Position numbers and translations under genes: made by a program
Shown: one piece after another, positions 26,696 to 34,957 of the stretch
How the letters are laid out: each line of letters begins with the position of its first letter
Numbering within the stretch: position 1 is the stretch's first letter
NCBI GenBank assembly: GCA_937958045.1
Contig: CALFXL010000004.1
Span: forward strand, 4,405-68,404
Direction of reading: 5' to 3'
DNA length: 64,000 nucleotides
Origin: an uncultured Opitutaceae bacterium
GTDB lineage: Bacteria > Verrucomicrobiota > Verrucomicrobiia > Opitutales > Opitutaceae
Notes under the pieces: generated by a model
The model's database searches: none
Seen by the model: the letters and a program-made list of their open reading frames with translations, nothing else
What the model was told of the DNA's origin: nothing

Positions 26696-27660
26696 GTGGC
26701 AACCAACGAGCGGCGGACGGGCAAAGGCGCGTTGAAAAGCTGACGGTGCATGGTGTCGAAATACGCCCAGTTGTTTTCGCGACGCACGAGATTGAGTCCA
26801 TCTGCGAGTGCTTTGTAGCGGTGGCAAACATCCACCGCAGCGGCGAGCGTTTCCACGCGTGATTCGCCGTGAAGTTCGCGCAGGAGGAAATCGACATGCC
26901 GGCGGCCCGTATCCGGTTCGTTGATACGTTGGTAGAGCGTGTAGTCCATGACCCAGCGGCTGGGCGGGATCATCATGATGTCGCTCCAGTCGATCGGCCA
27001 GAAATGCGTGCCATCGTGGAGAAACACCGGCGCCTGCCACTGACCGGGCGTCCACGGTTCGGAAAAAATGACCGCTTCGTACTCCGCGAAGAGCTGGTGG
27101 TAGTTTTCTTCCGGCAGACCGAAGGCGCGCAGATCCGCTCGGGTGCGTTCGATCTCGCGGCGTGCGACGGATTCGGAATCGGCGAGCGAGGTGATCGAAA
27201 GGCGCGCGCGCGCCACGATGTCCGGGAAGTCGTGGATGAAGTCGGCTTCGGCTTTCCACGCCAGTTCGCGCCGCGCGAGCTCCCAGCGGTCGTTTTCACT
27301 CTCGCCGAGAAACGGCATCACGTAGAAGGGGCGACGCAGCCGTCGGGTGTCGGCGAACACGACCTCGGGCACGCGAATGCCGGCACTCGCGAGCTGGCGA
27401 AGCCGAGCGACTTCGCGTTGAAGCACGTACTTCCAGGAAAATTCCAGACCGGCGAATTTCGCGACGCAGTGCCGTCCGCGAAACGTCACGTCGAACGCCT
27501 GGCAGCACCAACTGTGAAAACGACGACGAACTTCCGCCTGAGGATCGTAGGAGCGAAGGATTTTTTGCGCGCCATCGACATCGAGCGGTGCGGAGGACCA
27601 GACGGATTTTTGAAGGCCGGCGAGGGTATTGCGGGCGACGCGGCGCCAAAGGGGAACCAT
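26692..27660 (-). CDS. Kinase-like protein (putative phosphotransferase fold)
   Basis: A 322-residue protein that I assign only tentatively to the protein-kinase/aminoglycoside-phosphotransferase-like fold. Lys68 in HCVAKFAG and Glu83 in LQREVARL fit the ATP-anchoring Lys-Glu pair, YVMPFLGES fits a hinge, and FLHDG (213-217) plus PIDWSD (222-227) fit the catalytic and metal-binding loops. Sugar or lipid-A-type kinases with such motifs occur in LPS loci. The ATG at 27660 is preferred over the TTG at 27672. In this locus it could phosphorylate a sugar or chain end. An unrelated fold is possible. Confidence 0.5.
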   Translation of the reverse strand: MVPLWRRVARNTLAGLQKSVWSSAPLDVDGAQKILRSYDPQAEVRRRFHSWCCQAFDVTFRGRHCVAKFAGLEFSWKYVLQREVARLRQLASAGIRVPEVVFADTRRLRRPFYVMPFLGESENDRWELARRELAWKAEADFIHDFPDIVARARLSITSLADSESVARREIERTRADLRAFGLPEENYHQLFAEYEAVIFSEPWTPGQWQAPVFLHDGTHFWPIDWSDIMMIPPSRWVMDYTLYQRINEPDTGRRHVDFLLRELHGESRVETLAAAVDVCHRYKALADGLNLVRRENNWAYFDTMHRQLFNAPLPVRRSLVAT

Positions 27661-27767
27661 ATCGATGCGCAAAGAAAGCTAGATTTTGGCGGAGTCGGAG
27701 GGTGTGACCGCGGCAAGGCGGTTCCCGAAGCTGGATGTTGAATTCGACATGAAGGCGAACGATGACG

Positions 27768-28748
27768 CTACGAGCGCGTCACACGTCGCCGAATATGTCG
27801 GGGCATTTGCCGAAGGAAAGACGCAAGCGGACGAAGCATGAGAAAAACGCGCTCGGGAACCACTCGCGACCGACGAATGGAGACGGCTGCATCCACGAGG
27901 TAGTTGAAATAACGCTCCGGTGCAAAAAACGTCTCATAGGCGAGACGCGCCTTGCGCCCGCGCTCTTCAAACTCCGGCTCGATGGCGCGCACGCGCTGCT
28001 CGACCGAGGCGATGTCTTTTTCTGCGATAAAGAGCGCGAAGGACGACCAGTCAGGACCTTCGCAGGGAATCCACGCATCCGCGATGATGATGGGGGCGAT
28101 GCCGAGTTTGAGCGCTTCGAAAAGCCGGATGGAGTTGGGGCCGGCGCCGCGCGGGCACAGGATGAACTTGGACCGAAGACATTCATCGAAATATCGGCGC
28201 TGAGCATCTTCCTTGCCGAGAGGATCGTGTGAGAAGGCGTTGAAATCGGATGTATCCAAAATTCGGATATCCGGCGCGTTTATACCCAAATCGAAGAGCT
28301 TGCGTCGCACGGGATGGCAGTCGCGTCCGGCGAAGGTGAACAACCAGCGACGTTCCGACGCCGGCAGCGCCTGATCGGGAGTATACTTTTCCACGAAGGG
28401 ATTTTTGAAATCGGGATGATGCAGTGCGTACGAGCCGGTGCGGAAACGACCTTTCCAAAAAGGCGAACGCGGCGCGTTGGCGTAGATGCCGGCGAGCAGA
28501 AAAGGCGGTTCCCATTGTTCGCTGAGATGAAAACATTTCTCCGGAAACCGACGTGGCAGCGGGTGATCGGCGAGCGCATCGCCGTGTGGTTGTGCGGCGT
28601 TGGTGAGAAAAATAATGTCCGCCTCTTTAGGCGAATCCACCCAGGTGTGGAGCGACGGCGACGCTTGCGCAAAGAGCGCGCGGAGCGCGACGAGCTGATG
28701 ATTCCAGGCGTCTGGGCCTTCGGCGCAGGAGGTGGCAAAGATTTTCAT
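27768..28748 (-). CDS. Exostosin-family glycosyltransferase, second copy
   Basis: A 326-residue protein with the exostosin core: RWLFTFAGRDCHPVRRKLF, then FILCPRGAGPNSIRLFEALK and LGIAPIIIADAWIPCEGPDW. These segments match PF03016 better than the copy at 21334. The C-terminus is basic (RRSRVVPERVFLMLRPL). Bacterial exostosin-like enzymes are usually found in capsule or EPS clusters. It is 19 bases from the nearest boundary of the short intergenic stretch before the GT2 gene at 28812 and 107 bases upstream of the kinase-like ATG. Confidence 0.88.
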   Translation of the reverse strand: MKIFATSCAEGPDAWNHQLVALRALFAQASPSLHTWVDSPKEADIIFLTNAAQPHGDALADHPLPRRFPEKCFHLSEQWEPPFLLAGIYANAPRSPFWKGRFRTGSYALHHPDFKNPFVEKYTPDQALPASERRWLFTFAGRDCHPVRRKLFDLGINAPDIRILDTSDFNAFSHDPLGKEDAQRRYFDECLRSKFILCPRGAGPNSIRLFEALKLGIAPIIIADAWIPCEGPDWSSFALFIAEKDIASVEQRVRAIEPEFEERGRKARLAYETFFAPERYFNYLVDAAVSIRRSRVVPERVFLMLRPLASFLRQMPRHIRRRVTRS

Positions 28749-28811
28749 GGAAACGCTTAGTCCGCAGCCGTCGCTGCGGGAGCGCTTCGGCGCGGGAAAT
28801 TTTTTCAGTCG

Positions 28812-29726
28812 TTACGACAATGACGCGATTTTCGCCTGCGCGCTGGCGGCGCCGCGGGCGCGCGCTTTTTCCAATCGACGCACAGGTTCGGGTTGTCGCG
28901 AAAGGCGCCAGGCATCGGTCCAGCGTTGGAGCCGACCGCGTTGGCGGGCCGGGCGATATGCACCGCGGAGATGGAGCACGAGCGGCGCGGAGCCGGCGAT
29001 GCCTTCCATGAGACGTTCGAGGTAGGCGAGTTCCAAGCGACCGGCGGTCATGAGGTGACGCAAACGCAGGCGAGGAGAAAGACCGATGCCGAGTCCGCGA
29101 TCGATCGCGGTGAACGCCATGTCGGAGTCGCCGCCGGACGTGAGCGAGGAGCCTTTGCGATCGAATTCGCGGCGCATGGGGTCGTTTTTCACCGCGTGCG
29201 CGTAGGCTTCGGCGACATCGCGACGAATGCACATGCCCGCGCCCGTCGGCGCGATGTCGTAACGATATTCGTTGGCCCATGTGAAACGTGTGACATCGCG
29301 AATCGCGAGATAACAAAGATAAGGGCCGGCCCAATCGGGCGGCGGCGTATCAAATTCTCCAATACACGCTCCGCCATATGCGCCGAGATGCGGATTCTCG
29401 TCAGCGAGCGTCGCGGCGGTGGAGAGATAGTCGGATTGGAGAACATTGTCGTCGTCCACAAAGACGAGGAGGTCGCCGCTGGTTTCAGCGATGCCGCGTA
29501 GACGCGCGGGCGTGAGACCCAGTTCCTCTTCGCGCACGATGCGTGCATTGGGATGCCAGCCGAGATCGACGCGCCCGGCGAGCGGCTCGCGGGAGTGGTT
29601 GTCCACGAGAACAAACTCCCATCGTGCCGGCGAGAGATCCTGAGTGCGCAGCGACTCGAGTGTGCGCGAGAGAAAGTCGGCCCGGGGGTTATGCGTGCAG
29701 AGGATGACGGAGATCAGGCGAGGCAT
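28812..29726 (-). CDS. GT2-family glycosyltransferase
   Basis: A 304-residue GT-A enzyme: LISVILCTHNPRADFLSRTL, FVLVDNHSREPL, LLVFVDDDNVLQSDYL (metal-binding DDD) and GGDSDMAFTA late in the catalytic domain. It has the longer acceptor region seen in rhamnosyl- or galactosyl-type GT2 proteins but no second domain. It follows the GT2 at 29736 by 9 bases. Donor and linkage are unknown. Confidence 0.9.
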   Translation of the reverse strand: MPRLISVILCTHNPRADFLSRTLESLRTQDLSPARWEFVLVDNHSREPLAGRVDLGWHPNARIVREEELGLTPARLRGIAETSGDLLVFVDDDNVLQSDYLSTAATLADENPHLGAYGGACIGEFDTPPPDWAGPYLCYLAIRDVTRFTWANEYRYDIAPTGAGMCIRRDVAEAYAHAVKNDPMRREFDRKGSSLTSGGDSDMAFTAIDRGLGIGLSPRLRLRHLMTAGRLELAYLERLMEGIAGSAPLVLHLRGAYRPARQRGRLQRWTDAWRLSRQPEPVRRLEKARARGAASAQAKIASLS

Positions 29727-29735
29727 CGTGGGTGT

Positions 29736-30632
29736 TTAAGCGTGGCGGAGCATGTGAAACAAGCAGCGCAGATTGTCGCGGCGGAACGGGCGCGCGCGCC
29801 AGGCCTTCCAGGCATATTTGCGTGCGGTGTGAAACTCGCGCCCCTCAAGCGCCCACCATGCCCATTCGCGGTGAACGGAACTGACGTCGGGATGTGCGGG
29901 CGCAGGTTGAAAATCGAAGGGCTCATTCAGTCCGGCCTGTGTGCGGGCATCGCGGCAGAGTTCTTTCAACAGACGGATCTGCTGCTCGCGCCGCGTGTAG
30001 TTGGTGCTTTGTGCATGGATGCGATAACGCAGCAGAGGCTCTTCGAGATTGGCGAGCGGGCCGAGCCGCGCTGCGCGGAGGAAGAGATCGTAGTCTTCGA
30101 CGAATTTGTACTGTTCGCGATAGCCGCCAGTGTCGATCCACGCACGCTGCGGTCCCATGACGACGGGATGAATAAGCGCGCCACTGTTTCCGCGCAGCAA
30201 CGCTTGTTGGATGGAATCGGGCGTGGTTGGCGGACGGTAGGTTTTCAAACGGGCGCCTTGCGCGTCGATGAATTCGACGCTCGAACCCACGAGAAGCACG
30301 GACGGGTTTTGCGCGAGAAACGCGTACTGTTTTTCGAAACGAGTCGGCTCGCAGAGATCGTCGCCATCCATGCGTGCGAACACCGGGGCCGTCGCGGCGG
30401 CGATGGCGTCGTTCATCGCGCCGACGATGCCGGTGTTGGGGCGCGAAATGATTTTCAGCCGGGCATCGCGCGCGGCGATCTCCTGGAGGATGCCGCGCGT
30501 ATTGTCGGTCGAGCCGTCGTCGACGACGATGAGTTCAAAGTCGGCGAGCGTCTGCGCCTGCACGCTGGCGATCGCGTCGCGCACGTACGGAGCGACGTTG
30601 TAGGCCGGCATGATGACGCTGAGAAGAGGCAT
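29736..30632 (-). CDS. GT2-family glycosyltransferase
   Basis: A 298-residue GT-A enzyme beginning MPLLSVIMPAYNVAPYVRDA, with LIVVDDGSTDNT and VFARMDGDDLCEPTRF (DGDD metal site) and the acceptor motif YKFVEDYDLFLRAARL. The ED pair in FVEDYD is the catalytic base region typical of family 2. It starts 30 bases after the membrane-protein gene stop at 30662. It probably extends the lipid-linked glycan. Confidence 0.93.
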   Translation of the reverse strand: MPLLSVIMPAYNVAPYVRDAIASVQAQTLADFELIVVDDGSTDNTRGILQEIAARDARLKIISRPNTGIVGAMNDAIAAATAPVFARMDGDDLCEPTRFEKQYAFLAQNPSVLLVGSSVEFIDAQGARLKTYRPPTTPDSIQQALLRGNSGALIHPVVMGPQRAWIDTGGYREQYKFVEDYDLFLRAARLGPLANLEEPLLRYRIHAQSTNYTRREQQIRLLKELCRDARTQAGLNEPFDFQPAPAHPDVSSVHREWAWWALEGREFHTARKYAWKAWRARPFRRDNLRCLFHMLRHA

Positions 30633-30661
30633 GCGAAAAACGACGGTGCGATCCGGATCGC

Positions 30662-31405
30662 TCAGGATTGGGTTTGCGCGACGGCGGCCGGGCTCTGTGC
30701 GGGGGCGGGCACTTGGAGCATCTTGGAAACGATGAAAGCGAGGAAGCCGCTCGCGAGGAAGAACTCGGCGGTTTCGAGGTCCTGCCACAAAATCACCGGG
30801 AAGCCGTAGTGGGGCTCGATGATCGCATTCAGGTATTCATACGTCACATACACCGCGAGGAAGGGCATGAAGAACGGCACGATGTACCAATCCACAAGGA
30901 TGTGACTCCAGCGCGTGGACAGGAGCGGCCGCGCGAAAAGCCACACGAGGGCGCGTCCGAAAACGGTGTAGAGACCCACGAGGATGAAGACCTTGTGCAC
31001 CACGTTGCCCAGCGCCTTCAGATTATGAACGGTGATTTCTCCCTGGATGTTTGCCTCGGCGAGCTCGGGCGGAGTCTCGATGCCAAAGATGCGTTGTCCC
31101 CAGCTGATCTCTTCCGCGGCGACAAAGAGAAGCCCCGCACAGAGGAAGGAAAAGGCGATGCCGAAAAGTTTGTCCGCCGATCGGAAGAAACGCCGCGCGA
31201 GCATGCCGGCGCCGAGCGCCGCCAGCGCGAAGAAAAGGCTTTGCAGGTTTTCGATGAAGCCGTCTTCGCGCACGAAGGTGTAGTAGTCGAGACGAGCGAA
31301 CCGACGGAGCAGGAGAAAGCCGAGAAAGCAGACGGCCGGAATGATCACAAACAGCCATTGGAGGTGACGTGCGACGCGGTGATGCGGGGCGGATGGGGAG
31401 CTCAT
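30662..31405 (-). CDS. Polytopic membrane protein of unknown function
   Basis: A 247-residue protein with about six hydrophobic segments (for example residues 17-33, 53-68, 82-100, 135-155, 172-190 and 215-232). The segment AEEISWGQRIFGIETP followed by HNLKALGNVVHKVF is a recurring pattern in uncharacterised membrane proteins I have seen in diverse bacteria. There are no catalytic motifs that I can name, and it is too short to be a Wzx or Wzy of the usual size. Its position inside the glycosyltransferase series suggests a role in envelope polysaccharide handling, but this is inference only. Confidence 0.8.
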   Translation of the reverse strand: MSSPSAPHHRVARHLQWLFVIIPAVCFLGFLLLRRFARLDYYTFVREDGFIENLQSLFFALAALGAGMLARRFFRSADKLFGIAFSFLCAGLLFVAAEEISWGQRIFGIETPPELAEANIQGEITVHNLKALGNVVHKVFILVGLYTVFGRALVWLFARPLLSTRWSHILVDWYIVPFFMPFLAVYVTYEYLNAIIEPHYGFPVILWQDLETAEFFLASGFLAFIVSKMLQVPAPAQSPAAVAQTQS

Positions 31406-31447
31406 GGCATGGGTATTGGTAATGTGGATACGACCAGGAATAGGCGG

Positions 31448-32707
31448 TCAGCTGCGCAGGCGTTCGAGAATCCCGCGGTAGCAGGAATCGGGTGAGAGAT
31501 GGTTGCGGATGGCGGCGAGTGTGCCGTGTGAAAGGGACGCGCGCAGGTTTTCTGAGCCGAGCAGATCCAGCACGCCCTGCGCGAAGGCATCTGCGGAGTC
31601 GGCCTCGCGGACGGACGGGCGAAGGAAATCGAGACCTTGCAGCCCGATCGGCGTCGTGACGATGGCTTTGCCGTGGCTCGCGGCTTCGACGAGTTTGATT
31701 TTCACGCCGCTGCCCGCGAGGAGCGGCACGATGACGACTTCGGCGCGTTCATAAGCCTCGGTGAGATCGTCCACACGACCGCGCACGTTCACGCCGGGCG
31801 GCGTCTGGCGCACGCTGCGATCGATCGAGCCGCAAATATCGAGCGTGGCGTCGGGACGCGCGGCGCGGATTTGCGGCCAGACCTGTTGGAGAAACCAGTG
31901 CAAACCTTGCTGATTGGGAAGATTGTTGCTGCCCACAAAGAGGCACGAGCCGGGCACGGGCGAGCCCTGGGGCGGGCGCGGCAGCGCGGCTTTGGACGCA
32001 ACGACGATATCGTGTTGCGGCAACCAGCCGCGAAAAACGGACGCGTCTTCTTCGCTGATCGCGATGATTGTGCGCGCACGTTCGAGGAGGCGGGCCTCGC
32101 CTTGAGGATTGGCGGGGTCGAGCGAGTGATCGGCGAGCTCTTCGGGGGGCGTGCGACCGGTGAACGCGAGGCGTGCGGACGCGACATCGTGCGTGAGCAC
32201 AAAATGGCGTCGGCCGTCCTGCGGCAGCAGCGGCGTGAACCAGCAGTAGTTGGCGAGCACTGTATCCGGTTGGAAACTACGCAGACGTTTTTGAAAAAAG
32301 CGCGCTTCTAGCGGCGTGGGCAGGGCGCTCCATTTGGGCTGGTAAACGGTCGCGCCATTGGCCTGCGCCGGTGAATTGGCCGGGGTTGCAGGCGCAGAGC
32401 GACCGAGCGAGCGGATGCGTCCGAGAAGCGCACCGAGGCGCGCCTTGGTGCGGCCCCATTCGAGATAACGCCACGGGCCGATCGCGAGACTGCCGATGAT
32501 GGTGAGATGAGCGACGCGACGGATGCGCGCGGGAACCTTCCACCACTTTTTTTTGCGCAGCTTGTCTTCGGAATGAACCCACGCGATCTCGATCTCGACG
32601 CCATGGCGGGCGAGGTAGGAAAGGAGATCGAAGAGATAGGCTCCTGCGCCGTCGTTTTCCGGAAGCGGAGAGTGGCGGGTGACGACGAGTAGTTTAGGCC
32701 GGGCCAT
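31448..32707 (-). CDS. GT4-type glycosyltransferase
   Basis: A 419-residue GT-B protein. The N-terminal ARPKLLVVTRHSPLPENDGA forms the acceptor domain. The donor domain has CLFVGSNNLPNQQGLHWFL, VNVRGRVDDLTEAYERAEVV and the conserved block LLAGSGVKIKLVEAASHGKA, including the Glu pair region of family 4. The ATG at 32707 is preferred over an upstream extension that runs into wzt. It starts 20 bases after the wzt stop. Likely one cytoplasmic transfer step for the exported polysaccharide. Confidence 0.9.
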   Translation of the reverse strand: MARPKLLVVTRHSPLPENDGAGAYLFDLLSYLARHGVEIEIAWVHSEDKLRKKKWWKVPARIRRVAHLTIIGSLAIGPWRYLEWGRTKARLGALLGRIRSLGRSAPATPANSPAQANGATVYQPKWSALPTPLEARFFQKRLRSFQPDTVLANYCWFTPLLPQDGRRHFVLTHDVASARLAFTGRTPPEELADHSLDPANPQGEARLLERARTIIAISEEDASVFRGWLPQHDIVVASKAALPRPPQGSPVPGSCLFVGSNNLPNQQGLHWFLQQVWPQIRAARPDATLDICGSIDRSVRQTPPGVNVRGRVDDLTEAYERAEVVIVPLLAGSGVKIKLVEAASHGKAIVTTPIGLQGLDFLRPSVREADSADAFAQGVLDLLGSENLRASLSHGTLAAIRNHLSPDSCYRGILERLRS

Positions 32708-32727
32708 GGCTCGAAGCGGGACTTGGC

Positions 32728-33963
32728 TCAGGATGGGGCAGCGGCAGGCTGTATGACAATCTCGGGGGTAATCCGCGCGCCGCCGAAGGATCGATCGCTT
32801 TCGAAATCGGTGCTGCTGGTCTGAACTTCCCAAAGCGCGAAGTTATCGATGATGTCGTGGAAATGTTTTCCCGCGCCGATGGCTGCGCTGACGTTGTAGC
32901 GTGTGGGGTGCAGCGGGAGATTGGGCAGGCGCAGGCGGATGAGCGAACGACCTTGCGGCAGCGAGAAGGTTTGTCCGTCTCCGTCCGAGTCGAGCGTGAG
33001 GATGCGCTGGCCGTCCGGCATGTTGAACGTGAACCCGAGCATGAGTTTCTCGAGCGGGCGCGCGGCCTGGACGAGGAACTCGACTTCGAGTGGTTGTTTG
33101 AAGCGCGGGGCGGTGCGTGTAGTGACGCGGAGGATACGCGCTTCGGAGCCGTCGGTGCCCCAGTCGCGTTTGCGCGTGGAGACGTCGATATCGAGCTCGG
33201 TGGAGATGCCGGTCGTGCTATAACGCTCGATGGCTTCGTCGGTCGTCATGATGCCGAGGCTGCGGCCCTTCTCGAGATACAGGCAGCGTTGGCAGAGACG
33301 GCGAATGGTGGCGACGGCATGGCTGACAAAAAGAATCGTGCGGCCCTGCTCGGTGGAGATGGACTGCATCTTGTTGATGCATTTGCGCTGGAAGGCCGCG
33401 TCGCCGACCGCGAGCACTTCGTCCACGATCAGGATTTCTGGTTCGAGATGCGCGGCGATGGCGAAGGCGAGCTTCACGTACATGCCGCTGGAGTAGCGTT
33501 TGACGGGCGTGTCGATGAACTGACCGATCTCGGCGAAATCGACGATCTCGTCGAATTTGCGCGAGATCTCGAATTTGTTCATGCCGAGAATCGCGCCATT
33601 GAGATAGATGTTGTCGCGACCGCTGAGTTCGCGGTGAAAACCGGTGCCGACCTCAAGCAAGCTTGCGAGACGACCGCGCAGCACGATTTCGCCGGTGGTG
33701 GGTTCGGTGATGCGCGAGAGGATTTTCAGCAGCGTGGATTTGCCGGCGCCGTTGCGCCCGACCACGCCGATGACCTCGCCGGGTTGCACCTGGAAGTTGA
33801 CGTCGTTGAGCGCCCAGAAATCGCGCGCATGGGCGACGGCGTCTTTATGTCCGCGCAAACGACGGCCGAGACGCTGCAGGTCGTCGCGGAGCGTTGTCAT
33901 GCCGATCTGGCCGAGTCGGTATTTTTTGGATACGCCGGAAACTTCGATGATGGGCTTGCTCAT
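32728..33963 (-). CDS. wzt: Polysaccharide ABC exporter ATPase Wzt with C-terminal carbohydrate-binding domain
   Basis: A 411-residue ATPase of O-polysaccharide/teichoic-acid type exporters. The ATPase domain (1-245) has Walker A GRNGAGKST, signature YSSGMYVKLAFA and Walker B EILIVDEVLAVGD. The remaining 165 residues match a Wzt C-terminal domain, a beta-sandwich that in E. coli O9a reads the modified non-reducing end of the glycan before export. That makes a chain-end recognition mechanism likely here. It pairs with wzm at 33974, 10 bases upstream. The start is an ATG. Confidence 0.94.
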   Translation of the reverse strand: MSKPIIEVSGVSKKYRLGQIGMTTLRDDLQRLGRRLRGHKDAVAHARDFWALNDVNFQVQPGEVIGVVGRNGAGKSTLLKILSRITEPTTGEIVLRGRLASLLEVGTGFHRELSGRDNIYLNGAILGMNKFEISRKFDEIVDFAEIGQFIDTPVKRYSSGMYVKLAFAIAAHLEPEILIVDEVLAVGDAAFQRKCINKMQSISTEQGRTILFVSHAVATIRRLCQRCLYLEKGRSLGIMTTDEAIERYSTTGISTELDIDVSTRKRDWGTDGSEARILRVTTRTAPRFKQPLEVEFLVQAARPLEKLMLGFTFNMPDGQRILTLDSDGDGQTFSLPQGRSLIRLRLPNLPLHPTRYNVSAAIGAGKHFHDIIDNFALWEVQTSSTDFESDRSFGGARITPEIVIQPAAAPS

Positions 33964-33973
33964 GGTGCGGGGC

Positions 33974-34840
33974 TCAAACGGTGTCGACGAAGGTGCGGGC
34001 GGCGCGTTGGTACGCGAACAAGCCGATAAAGAACACCAAGGCAGAGATGCCGAGTGAGACGAGATAGCTGGAGGTGGAAACGGTGCCGGTGCCGAGGAAG
34101 ATCAGACGCGTGGCTTCGACGATGGCGGTGAGGGGATTGAGTTCGACGATCCAGCGGAATTGCTCGGGGATTTTCGACAATGGATAGATGACGGGCGACG
34201 CATACATCCAGAGATTGATGAGCACAGGTTGGACGTGTTGGACGTCGCGGTATTTGGCGGTGAGCGCGGAGAGTACGAGGCCGACGCCGAGCCCGAAGAA
34301 CGCCATGTGCAGCACGATCGCCGGATAAGCGAGCCAGAGCCATGAAGGCGTGGCGACTTGGGCGGGTTCGACCGTCAGGTGATGGTGCAGATAAAAAGCG
34401 CCGAAGGTGACCAGCTGGATCGCGAGCGCGAGCAGGCAGGAAATGGTGACGGCGATCGGCGGGATGAGGCGGGGGAAATAAACCTTGGAGAACAGATGCG
34501 CGTTACCGCCAAGCGAGTTGGAGGTGGAGCCGAGCACGGCGGAAAAATACGTCCACCCCAACATGCCGCAGAGGTAGAAAAGTTTGTCCGGCAAGCCGTC
34601 GGTGGACGCGCCCATCACGCGGCTGAACACGACGACAAACACGAACGTCATGATCAGCGGGTTCAGGAAGAACCACAGCGGACCGAGGATGGTCTGTTTG
34701 TATTTCGCGGTGAAGTCGCGGTGGACGAGGATCCACAGGAGGTCGCTGTAGGCTTTGAGACCTTCCCAGTCGAAGTGAAACCAGCGGGTGTTGGGCCGGA
34801 TGCGGATTTCGATCGGTTCGGGCGAAGACGGTTGATTCAC
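33974..34840 (-). CDS. wzm: Polysaccharide ABC exporter permease Wzm
   Basis: A 288-residue ABC-2 type permease with six membrane helices. Typical features are LLWILVHRDFTAKYKQTILG just before the first helix, PLWFFLNPLIMTFVF, and ALTAKYRDVQHVQPVLINLW plus SPVIYPLSKIP in the later part. It forms the membrane channel with Wzt and moves undecaprenol-linked polysaccharide across the inner membrane. The start is a GTG at 34840. The gap of 117 bases to the wzc-like gene is among the larger ones in the operon. Confidence 0.94.
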   Translation of the reverse strand: MNQPSSPEPIEIRIRPNTRWFHFDWEGLKAYSDLLWILVHRDFTAKYKQTILGPLWFFLNPLIMTFVFVVVFSRVMGASTDGLPDKLFYLCGMLGWTYFSAVLGSTSNSLGGNAHLFSKVYFPRLIPPIAVTISCLLALAIQLVTFGAFYLHHHLTVEPAQVATPSWLWLAYPAIVLHMAFFGLGVGLVLSALTAKYRDVQHVQPVLINLWMYASPVIYPLSKIPEQFRWIVELNPLTAIVEATRLIFLGTGTVSTSSYLVSLGISALVFFIGLFAYQRAARTFVDTV

Positions 34841-34957
34841 TGCGGTTGTTGGTTCGTGGCTGGAGGAAAAGTACGAAGAGGGTGCCGGAGACGACGCTGC
34901 CGGAAATCACAAAAGGATATTCCGGCAGCAAATGGCGGGCCCGGCAGGTGCGCGGGA

